Source: Candidatus Poribacteria bacterium (GTDB lineage Bacteria; Poribacteria; WGA-4E; GCA-2687025). Taken from it: a stretch of DNA of 6,588 bases. The DNA is taken from assembly GCA_002687025.1 (NCBI GenBank), contig NYZG01000361.1, positions 1 to 6,588 of the forward strand, written 5' to 3'. This document shows, piece by piece, positions 1 through 4,563 of this stretch. The translations under genes were made by a program, and so were the position numbers. Below the pieces are notes generated by a model. That model was given only the letters and a program-made list of their open reading frames with translations. It did not search any database and had not been told where the DNA came from. How positions within the stretch are numbered: the first letter of the stretch is position 1; each line of letters begins with the position of its first letter.

Positions 1-324
1 GGCGACGGCAGCAACGCGACGGTGTACATGATCGGGTCGTTCAGTGTCGCCGGCGCGCCGGGGACGTTGGAGATCGGCGTGGATTACGACGACTCCTGCG
101 TGATCTACATCAACGGCGACGAGGTCGCTCGCACGAGCGGCACGGACATCCACTCCCCTGCCGTGTTCGATGACTGGTCCGACCAGGGTAGCGGCCAGTC
201 GCACGAGGCGAGCAAGACCGACCCGCCCGGGTACGAAGTCCTGGAGATCGCGTTCACCGCCACTGCGGTGGAAGCCGAGGGCAAACTCGCGACGGCGTGG
301 GGATCGCTCAAGAGCGTCCGCTAA
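1..324 (+). CDS. C-terminal part of a secreted jelly-roll domain protein (5' end outside window)
   Basis: The reading frame is open from the first base and ends at TAA 322-324, so 107 residues of a longer protein are visible. Residues about 9-85 read as a beta-sandwich module: a strand VYMIGSFSV, then LEIGVDYDDSCVIYINGDEVAR, then SHEAS. The DYDD...YxNGxEVAR...HEA pattern is the one I know from jelly-roll domains near the ends of large extracellular bacterial proteins; this is family knowledge recalled without a search. Acidic, aromatic-rich composition fits an exported protein, probably one that binds carbohydrate or acts in adhesion, but no catalytic residues are visible. The last residues, AVEAEGKLATAWGSLKSVR, match the C-termini of the thioredoxin at 2195-2758 and the LamG protein at 6021-6588. 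A strong hairpin begins 26 nt after the stop. The true length and other domains cannot be known from this window. Confidence 0.8.
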   Translation, partial: GDGSNATVYMIGSFSVAGAPGTLEIGVDYDDSCVIYINGDEVARTSGTDIHSPAVFDDWSDQGSGQSHEASKTDPPGYEVLEIAFTATAVEAEGKLATAWGSLKSVR

Positions 325-349
325 CGTCGCGCGACCGGACCAACACGGC

Positions 350-390
350 GACGCCCATCATAGCGCCATTCGGGTGCTGTGGTGGGCGTC
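350..390 (+). terminator. 18-bp hairpin downstream of the jelly-roll gene, probable terminator
   Basis: Arms 350-367 (GACGCCCATCATAGCGCC) and 373-390 (GGTGCTGTGGTGGGCGTC) pair over all 18 positions around a 5-nt loop, ATTCG. Fifteen pairs are Watson-Crick and three are G-U (365/375, 361/379, 358/382). All three would be A-C mismatches in RNA from the other strand, so the structure suits the + strand transcript that ends at 324. No U-run follows, so termination would be of the U-less kind, or the stem may protect the 3' end of the mRNA. Confidence 0.65.
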
Positions 391-415
391 TCGCCGCACG
401 CACGCCGGCCCGCGG

Positions 416-443
416 TTGCGTTGGGCCCATGCTCTGAGTAGGG
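416..443 (+). promoter_or_regulatory. possible promoter for the NIPSNAP gene
   Basis: TTGCGT (416-421) and TAGGGT (438-443) lie 16 nt apart, giving a TTG-type -35 and a TAnnnT-type -10. Transcription would start near 450, leaving about 35 nt of leader including the ribosome binding site at 472-477. Sequence match only; such pairs occur by chance. Confidence 0.3.
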
Positions 444-483
444 TGTACGGCGTCTACGCGACCCAGACCATGAGGAGCGTCGG

Positions 484-804
484 ATGTTCTTTGAGCTGCG
501 CCAGTACCGACTGCGGCCCGGTAAGCGCGAGGAGTGGATCGAGTACATGGAGGGCGAGATTATCCCCTTCCAGATCTCCAAGGGAATGGTCGTCGTCGGA
601 AGCTTCGTGGGCGAGGAGGAGGAAGACCTCTACGTCTGGATCCGCCGCTTCGATAGCGAGGAACAGCGCGAGCAGCTCTACGCCGCGGTGTACGAGGACG
701 AAGAGTGGACGAGCGTCATCGGCCCGAAGGTCGGCACGCTCATCGACCGCGAGCAGATCGTCGTGAAGCGCATACAGCCGACGCCGAGGTCGGTGATTCG
801 CTAG
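484..804 (+). CDS. NIPSNAP family protein
   Basis: A complete 106-residue protein, the usual size for a single NIPSNAP domain (a ferredoxin-like alpha+beta barrel fold, PF07978). The N-terminal MFFELRQYRLRPGKREEW is the family's hallmark opening strand and helix; later residues EEDLYVWIRRFDSEEQRE match the second strand and helix pair. The start is well supported: GAGGAG at 472-477 lies 6 nt before the ATG. There is no signal peptide, so it is probably cytoplasmic. Bacterial members are common but their biochemical role is mostly unknown, and no specific substrate can be assigned here. The gene stands alone: a strong hairpin separates it from the gene before, and it converges on the phosphotransferase gene with a 38-nt gap. 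Its C-terminus (PRSVIR) lacks the WG-x-LK tag found in the exported proteins of this window. Confidence 0.9.
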   Translation: MFFELRQYRLRPGKREEWIEYMEGEIIPFQISKGMVVVGSFVGEEEEDLYVWIRRFDSEEQREQLYAAVYEDEEWTSVIGPKVGTLIDREQIVVKRIQPTPRSVIR

Positions 805-829
805 CGGCCCGAGTATCCAGAGCGGCCGC
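804..829. terminator. weak hairpin between convergent genes
   Basis: GCGGCC (804-809) can pair with GGCCGC (824-829) around a 14-nt loop. It overlaps the stop of the NIPSNAP gene and sits just before the convergent stop at 843. GGCC-rich arms in GC-rich DNA arise easily by chance and no U-run follows, so support is weak. Confidence 0.2.
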
Positions 830-842
830 GGGGTCGCCACGC

Positions 843-1838
843 CTACATGCCGAGGGAACAGAAGTCGAAGTCGACCACGGGGGCGCCGTCCTCGATACGA
901 TTCCTGCGTCCGCGCATGTATCCCGCGACCCACGGGTCCGTGAGGTCCGTGACATCGAAGCTGCGGTGGATGACGGCGTACAGGTCGATCTCCCGTAGCT
1001 TGAGGAAGTGCGGGATTTCGCTCAGCCACATGGCGTCCAGCGCGTTCTCGCGCGCGTAGCCGCGTAGGAAGCGGGACAGGAACTCGCCGGTGAACGCCGG
1101 AGGGCTGTCCGTGAAGAGCGCCGCGTAGAACAGGACGATTGCGATGTCGTCCACGAACCACGAGTAGCAGCAGTCGTCGAAGTCGAAGAAGGTGAGCTGT
1201 CCGTCGTCGGCGATGTGGAAGTTCCCGCCGTGCGCGTCCTGGTGGACGAGGCCGTACGACTCTCGGTCTCGCGGGAGGCCGCGGAGATGTGCCACGACGG
1301 CGTCCACTCGGTCGAGGACGACACTGTCGGTTTCGGGCAGCCAGGACCATGCGTCGAGTATGTTGGGGTCGTCCCACTGCATGCGGGTCCATGCGGGGTC
1401 CGACGGCTCGTACGTCTTCGTGAGGGCGTGCATGCGCCCGATGGCCTGTCCGTAGTCCTCCGCTATCGCGACAAGCTGCGCTTCGCCGTGCGGCCCTGAG
1501 CCGTTCGCGTAGCCGAACGCCGTTGCCAGGAATTGGCCTCCGGCGCCGTCCGCGATCGTCTCTACAAGGCGCCCATCGACCGACGGAACGGCCCGCGCGA
1601 CGGCCGCCCCGCCGTCGGCGAGGTAGTTGATCCAGTCGATCTCGCCACGCACGAGATCCACCGACCGTCTAAGCGTGTGGCCGACCCGCAGGATGTACCT
1701 GCGGCCGTCTCGGTCGAATTCGTAGATGAAGCTCTCGAAGCCATCCAGCTCGCGGGCGCCCTCGGGGACGATGCCGTGTCGGGCGAATGCCTGCCGCCGC
1801 ACGTCGTCCGTGTAACGGTCCTTGATGCGCGCTTCCAC
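843..1838 (-). CDS. APH/SrkA-like phosphotransferase (kinase-fold) protein
   Basis: This 331-residue protein belongs to the aminoglycoside phosphotransferase/choline kinase-like superfamily (PF01636), which moves a phosphate from ATP to a small molecule or a protein side chain. An N-lobe is visible around residues 37-52 (FIYEFDRDGRRYILRV), with a likely helix-C glutamate at E66. The catalytic loop is H199-Q-D201-A-H-G-G-N206 (the family HxDxxxxN, D201 as base) and the metal-binding segment is F218-D219-F220-D221. The HQDAHGGN...FFDFDD arrangement resembles SrkA/YihE and homoserine kinase II more than classical antibiotic kinases, so a resistance role should not be assumed. I chose the GTG at 1836-1838 because AGAGGGG (1847-1853) precedes it by 8 nt and the text reads VEARIKDRYTDD from there. 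An ATG at 1898 would add 20 unconvincing Arg/Ala-rich residues and has no ribosome binding site. Substrate unknown. It converges on the NIPSNAP gene. Confidence 0.88.
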   Translation of the reverse strand: MEARIKDRYTDDVRRQAFARHGIVPEGARELDGFESFIYEFDRDGRRYILRVGHTLRRSVDLVRGEIDWINYLADGGAAVARAVPSVDGRLVETIADGAGGQFLATAFGYANGSGPHGEAQLVAIAEDYGQAIGRMHALTKTYEPSDPAWTRMQWDDPNILDAWSWLPETDSVVLDRVDAVVAHLRGLPRDRESYGLVHQDAHGGNFHIADDGQLTFFDFDDCCYSWFVDDIAIVLFYAALFTDSPPAFTGEFLSRFLRGYARENALDAMWLSEIPHFLKLREIDLYAVIHRSFDVTDLTDPWVAGYMRGRRNRIEDGAPVVDFDFCSLGM

Positions 1839-1846
1839 GTGATGAG

Positions 1847-1853
1847 CCCCTCT
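1847..1853 (-). promoter_or_regulatory. ribosome binding site deciding the GTG start of the phosphotransferase
   Basis: On the minus strand AGAGGGG lies 8 nt before the GTG at 1836-1838. The alternative ATG at 1896-1898 has no purine-rich stretch upstream, so this site favours the shorter 331-residue protein. Confidence 0.6.
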
Positions 1854-1869
1854 GCTACGGCGCGCGGCG

Positions 1870-2124
1870 TCAGTCGTCGCCACGCGTCGCGTATACATCC
1901 AACGCGGCCGCCAGCCAAGTACGCGCGTCGTCTAGGTTCCAACCGCAGTCCTCGTCGAGGCCGGCTAGCCATGGTCGCGCGTCGTCAAGGCCGTCGATGT
2001 CAGCGCCGTCGCGCGGGAGCGGCATTGGTACGGGCCCGGCGCCGCATACGCACTCCTCCTCGACACCCCATCCACCTGCTACACCCGCGGGCGGATGCAC
2101 GCCGCCGCCGTGGGGCCACCACAC
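1870..2124 (-). CDS. possible small protein with a duplicated DDAR-x-WLA segment
   Basis: This frame encodes up to 84 residues from GTG 2122-2124, or 51 from ATG 2023-2025. The C-terminal half carries two copies of an acidic segment, DDARPWLAGLD and DDARTWLAAALD, spaced exactly 18 residues (54 nt) apart. At the DNA level (1909-1932 and 1963-1986) the copies differ at the third base of the Arg, Leu and Ala codons (CGT/CGA, CTG/CTA, GCG/GCC), all silent, and change one residue (Thr/Pro). That is what one expects of a translated duplication. The N-terminal half (Pro/Gly-rich, with CVCGAG) is less convincing. No ribosome binding site is seen at either start. It ends 31 nt before the phosphotransferase GTG on the same strand and could be co-transcribed with it. 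I do not recognise a family. It could also be an untranslated remnant. Confidence 0.35.
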   Translation of the reverse strand: MWWPHGGGVHPPAGVAGGWGVEEECVCGAGPVPMPLPRDGADIDGLDDARPWLAGLDEDCGWNLDDARTWLAAALDVYATRGDD

Positions 2125-2194
2125 AAGGCCGAGCTAACCATGGGCACGGGCAGCATACCGCGGGCGAGGACGCAGCTCCACCGAGGGGATAGAG

Positions 2195-2758
2195 ATGGAC
2201 AGGCATCCGGTACGATGCACGGTGGCCGCGGCCACGCTCTGCGTCGCGATCACGGCGACGGCGCGCGAATTGGCGCCGGCGTTCACGCTATCGACGTTCG
2301 ACGACGAGCCGGTGAGCCTGTCGGAGTTGCGCGGGGAGGTGCTCCTACTGAACTTCTGGGCGTCGTGGTGTCCGCCGTGTCAGCGCGAGATCCCTCTGCT
2401 CATCGAGCTACACGGGCGAGATCTGGCCGGGCTCGCGATCGTTGGCGTCGACACGTACGACGAGTGGGAGGAGGGACGGCTGGGCGTGACTGAGTTGGGG
2501 ATTCCGTACACCGTCGTGTTCGACCGGGACGGAACCGTTGCGAAGGCGTACGGCGCCTTCGGAATACCGACCAACGTGATCGTCGACGCGACGGGGCGCG
2601 TGCACAGCGTGCACCTCGGCTTCCTTAACGAGGACAAGTTCCGCGCGACCGTGGAGCAATCCGCGCTCGACGCTCTGGCCGAGGCGCCCAGGCCCGTAGA
2701 CGCGAGTGGGACGTCAGCGACCACGTGGGGACAGCTAAAGGCAGACGGGAGGCAGTGA
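2195..2758 (+). CDS. exported TlpA-like thiol-disulfide thioredoxin with C-terminal WG-x-LK tag
   Basis: A complete 187-residue protein. Residues 1-23 form a Sec signal peptide (a basic MDRHPVR start, a hydrophobic core, and an ATA cleavage site before R24), so the protein works outside the cytoplasmic membrane. There is no lipobox. Residues 26-155 are an AhpC-TSA/redoxin or TlpA-type thioredoxin fold. The active site is W58-C59-P60-P61-C62, and the cis-proline is in GIP125T, followed by the usual NVIVDATGRV strand. Such proteins reduce or exchange disulfides in exported proteins, often for cytochrome c maturation; no cytochrome gene is present here to fix the partner. GAGGGG (2183-2188) lies 6 nt before the ATG. 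After the fold comes a Pro/Ala linker and then PVDASGTSATTWGQLK near the end, which TlpA proteins do not normally carry and which matches the C-termini of the proteins at 1-324 and 6021-6588. Confidence 0.92.
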   Translation: MDRHPVRCTVAAATLCVAITATARELAPAFTLSTFDDEPVSLSELRGEVLLLNFWASWCPPCQREIPLLIELHGRDLAGLAIVGVDTYDEWEEGRLGVTELGIPYTVVFDRDGTVAKAYGAFGIPTNVIVDATGRVHSVHLGFLNEDKFRATVEQSALDALAEAPRPVDASGTSATTWGQLKADGRQ

Positions 2759-2776
2759 CAGGGGCAAAGATGCGCT

Positions 2777-2806
2777 CCCGGGCGGCTCTTGGGTTGGCGG
2801 CCCGGG
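2777..2806. terminator. possible hairpin between convergent genes
   Basis: CCCGGGC (2777-2783) pairs with GCCCGGG (2800-2806), a 7-bp stem with a 16-nt loop. It lies between the stop of the thioredoxin gene (2758) and the convergent stop at 2835, where a shared terminator would be expected. CCCGGG is itself palindromic and there is no U-run, so this is a modest candidate. Confidence 0.3.
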
Positions 2807-2834
2807 GTTGCGTACGGATGTGCCGTGGCGACGC

Positions 2835-3041
2835 TCAGTCGGCGCCCTCCGGGCCGATGAACGGCGCGTCGATGTCGACGCGAACCGACGAGAGCTCCCG
2901 CGCGATGTCGCGCGCCAACTCGTACGCTAGGCGGTACTTGCGCTCCTGGAGTCCGTTGCGGTCCCTGGGCTCGACATCATCGAGGAAGGTCGCTGCCCGC
3001 ACGTACAGATCCCTCGGTAACGCAACCCTGACAGCTTCCAC
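2835..3041 (-). CDS. small unrecognised protein, possible DNA-binding or antitoxin-like
   Basis: This encodes 68 residues if GTG 3039-3041 is the start. That start is preferred because the purine run GGAAAGGGGAAGG precedes it closely on the minus strand; an in-frame GTG at 3080 would add 13 residues without a clear site. The opening VRVALPRDLYVRAATFLDD has the strand-then-helix look of ribbon-helix-helix (CopG-like) proteins. A charged helix follows (ERKYRLAYELARDIARELSS), then a short acidic tail ending PEGAD. The match to ribbon-helix-helix proteins is only by eye: no toxin partner lies beside it, and other small helical proteins would look similar. It converges on the thioredoxin gene and borders the gene-poor stretch holding the transposase remnant. 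It has no signal peptide and no WG-x-LK tag. Confidence 0.55.
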   Translation of the reverse strand: MEAVRVALPRDLYVRAATFLDDVEPRDRNGLQERKYRLAYELARDIARELSSVRVDIDAPFIGPEGAD

Positions 3042-3539
3042 TGGCCTTCCCCTTTCCGCGCGCCCGACGCCTTTGGGCACCCCTCCGCGACGAAACCAGG
3101 AACGGGTCGTCGCGCGTTCAGTCGTGGCTATATAGGGCTAACGTAGCCACACGCCCAGCCGGGCACAAGGCTATGCGCCTTTGGCGTCGTTTTCTGCGGG
3201 CCGGGAGCGGGTTCACACCAGGCCGGCGCATTCCGGAGGAAGGCGCCGCGCTTCGCCCAGGGCCGGCGTGTAGCCGTGCGTGGGGCCGTCGCATCGGACG
3301 CGCCCCTTGCCGATCTCCCCCTGCGCCAACCGCATCTCACAGCGATCCGCGATGGCAAGCCCTTCGTCCGCGTGGCGTCAAGCGTCCGGCGGCTCGCCGC
3401 CTGCACGATGCCGCCGCGCCCGCGCTAGCGGTATGTCCCGCTCGTGGAGGTCCATCCAGGGATCCCGGCGTTGCGTCGGCCCGGCCACCAGATGCGTCTG
3501 CGCTCGCCGCAGCGGGTGGGTAGAGAGCCGGATGGCGCG
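3042..3539. other. stretch without a recognisable gene, left of the transposase remnant
   Basis: Several frames stay open here only because stops are rare in GC-rich DNA. Their translations are Arg/Pro/Ala-rich with no domain I recognise, no convincing ribosome binding site and no Tat or Sec signal. Part of it may be the unrecognisable 5' portion of the inserted element whose C-terminal end remains at about 3540-3855. No clear terminal inverted repeat or target duplication was found. Confidence 0.5.
3140..3168 (-). promoter_or_regulatory. possible promoter for the small minus-strand gene
   Basis: On the minus strand TTGTGC (3163-3168) and TACGTT (3140-3145) are separated by exactly 17 nt. 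Transcription would start near 3133, about 90 nt upstream of the GTG at 3041. The -10 matches TAnnnT only loosely. Confidence 0.28.
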
Positions 3540-3855
3540 GATCGACCGGGGGGACGTCCGGCGGTTAACCGGGGAGTTGGGCGTCCACCGTGGCCGTAGG
3601 CAAGGGCGCGTGGGACGTCTTGCACGCTACCTCGACCGGTTCCGCAACTGCGTGCATTACGATGCCCATCGCGCGCGGGGTCTTCCTACCGACTCGAGGG
3701 AAGTGGAGAGCGCGCACCGCTGGAGACTTCAGAAGCGACGGAAGCTACCGGGGGCATGCTGGAATCCCCGCAGCATCAACCTTATGCTCGCGCTACGCGC
3801 CCTCGGAGCCAACGGCTGGTGGGCCGTGTTCTGGGAGCAGAGAAATGCAGCGTAA
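3540..3855 (+). pseudogene. decayed transposase, C-terminal fragment (ISKra4-like or similar DDE type)
   Basis: The frame ending at TAA 3853-3855 contains RARGLPTDSREVESAHRW, then QKRRKLPGACWNPRSINLML, then ALRALGANGWWAVFWEQR (3703-3852). I recognise this as the C-terminal end of a transposase whose intact form reads ARGLPIGSGEVESAHR...KLPGAWW...MLALRxLRANGxW; I recall this signature from ISKra4-like elements but the exact family needs a search. The normally invariant IGSG-E reads TDSR-E here. About 105 residues look homologous; an intact enzyme would be 300-450 residues. Upstream in the same frame the text turns into low-information Arg/Ala-rich sequence with no catalytic DDE motifs, so the 5' two-thirds is deleted or too degraded to see. 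It is almost certainly non-functional. The left boundary given is approximate. Confidence 0.7.
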
Positions 3856-3987
3856 CCAACTGCCTGCGACCGCACCCGCTCGCGACACCTGCGTCCGAGG
3901 TTATCCCTGGGCGCCGCAGAGGCGAAGCGATTCCGTGGCCGACACATGCCGCATGGCGAGGTCGCACACCATGTCGGTCGGGCGCGC

Positions 3988-4016
3988 TTGCCGCGATCCA
4001 GCCCCGCTGCCAGAAT
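3988..4016 (+). promoter_or_regulatory. candidate promoter placing the YbaK-like mRNA start at or near its ATG
   Basis: TTGCCG (3988-3993) and CAGAAT (4011-4016) are 17 nt apart. The -10 ends 7 nt before the ATG at 4024, where a transcript would begin at the start codon itself. There is no Shine-Dalgarno sequence in front of either 4015 or 4024. The same arrangement precedes the sulfatase gene. Confidence 0.45.
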
Positions 4017-4023
4017 GGGCAGC

Positions 4024-4509
4024 ATGAAACACCCGACGGCCGGCCGCATAGTGGACCTCCTTGAAGAACGCGGGCTGCCATACGAGACGTTCGAGCACGC
4101 GCCCGTGCGAACGAGCGAGGAAGCGGCGCGCGTCCGTGATGGCTACACGCTGGAGCAGGGCGCGAAGGCGCTCATAGTGCGGGCCAAGGACGCCGACGGC
4201 GCGCGACGGTTCGTCATGCTCGTAATGCCCGCCGACCGGCGCTTCGACAAGACGAAGCTGCGCGACAACTGCGGCCTGCGTAACACGCGCTTCGCTACGG
4301 CCGAGGAGGTCGCGGAACTCACCGACGGCGTCGAGCCGGGAGGCGTGCCGCCGTTCGGCGGGCTCTTCAACCTCGACGTCCTGTGCGACCCGTCTCTGTT
4401 TGAGAACGAGAAGATCGTCTTCAACGCGGGGGATCGCTCTTTCTCGGTGGGCATGTTGTCCGAGGACTACCGGCGGGTCGCCCGTCCACAGGTGGTCGCC
4501 ATCACCTAG
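4024..4509 (+). CDS. YbaK/ProX-like aminoacyl-tRNA editing domain protein
   Basis: A 161-residue stand-alone member of the YbaK/EbsC/ProX family (PF04073), the typical length. Such proteins hydrolyse wrongly charged tRNA in the cytoplasm, for example Cys- or Ala-tRNA(Pro), protecting translation from errors. Visible family marks are FEHAPVRTSEEAARVR (residues 23-38), G46-A-K48-A-L-I-V with the conserved lysine, the GGVPPFG loop at 106-112, LFNLDVLCD after it, and IVFNAGD...SVGM near the end. Which mischarged tRNA it edits cannot be read from the sequence. I prefer ATG 4024 because the family usually begins just before its first helix; ATG 4015 would add only MGS. Neither has a ribosome binding site, and a -35/-10 pair just upstream suggests a leaderless mRNA. 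The sulfatase gene follows on the same strand after 54 nt but has its own promoter-like sequence. Confidence 0.88.
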   Translation: MKHPTAGRIVDLLEERGLPYETFEHAPVRTSEEAARVRDGYTLEQGAKALIVRAKDADGARRFVMLVMPADRRFDKTKLRDNCGLRNTRFATAEEVAELTDGVEPGGVPPFGGLFNLDVLCDPSLFENEKIVFNAGDRSFSVGMLSEDYRRVARPQVVAIT

Positions 4510-4510
4510 C

Positions 4511-4528
4511 GTCGCTTCCCTTCGCGAC
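4511..4528 (+). terminator. small hairpin after the YbaK-like gene
   Basis: GTCGC (4511-4515) pairs with GCGAC (4524-4528) around an 8-nt loop, directly after the stop at 4507-4509. The downstream bases begin TTGT. Five pairs is short, so this is a weak terminator candidate. Confidence 0.3.
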
Positions 4529-4557
4529 TTGTCGGCGCGCGGCTGCCCGGCGACAAT
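4529..4557 (+). promoter_or_regulatory. candidate leaderless promoter with overlapping inverted repeat, sulfatase gene
   Basis: TTGTCG (4529-4534) and GACAAT (4552-4557) form a -35/-10 pair with a 17-nt spacer, and the -10 ends 6 nt before the ATG at 4564. No Shine-Dalgarno sequence is present. The same bases form a perfect inverted repeat, TTGTCG (4529-4534) and CGACAA (4551-4556), covering both promoter boxes. It might be an operator, or a by-product of the box sequences. Confidence 0.45.
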
Positions 4558-4563
4558 CGACCC

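Noticed and set aside
454..1392. Long minus-strand frame of 312 residues overlapping the NIPSNAP and phosphotransferase genes.
   Set aside because: It is a frame-shifted shadow of two well-recognised genes; its product is Arg/Pro/His-rich with no motif.
1839..1898. Longer N-terminus for the phosphotransferase from ATG 1898.
   Set aside because: The added residues are Arg/Ala-rich and unlike the family, and there is no ribosome binding site; AGAGGGG before the GTG at 1838 is better.
3128..3406. Minus-strand open frame of 92 residues in the gene-poor stretch.
   Set aside because: Arg/Ala/Pro-rich text, no domain, no ribosome binding site; it is best explained by few stops in GC-rich DNA.
3205..3881. 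GAGCGGGT at 3205-3212 and its reverse complement at 3874-3881, as possible terminal inverted repeats of the insertion element.
   Set aside because: Only 8 bp match and the flanking bases diverge; in several hundred bases of GC-rich DNA such a pair is expected by chance. No target-site duplication was found.
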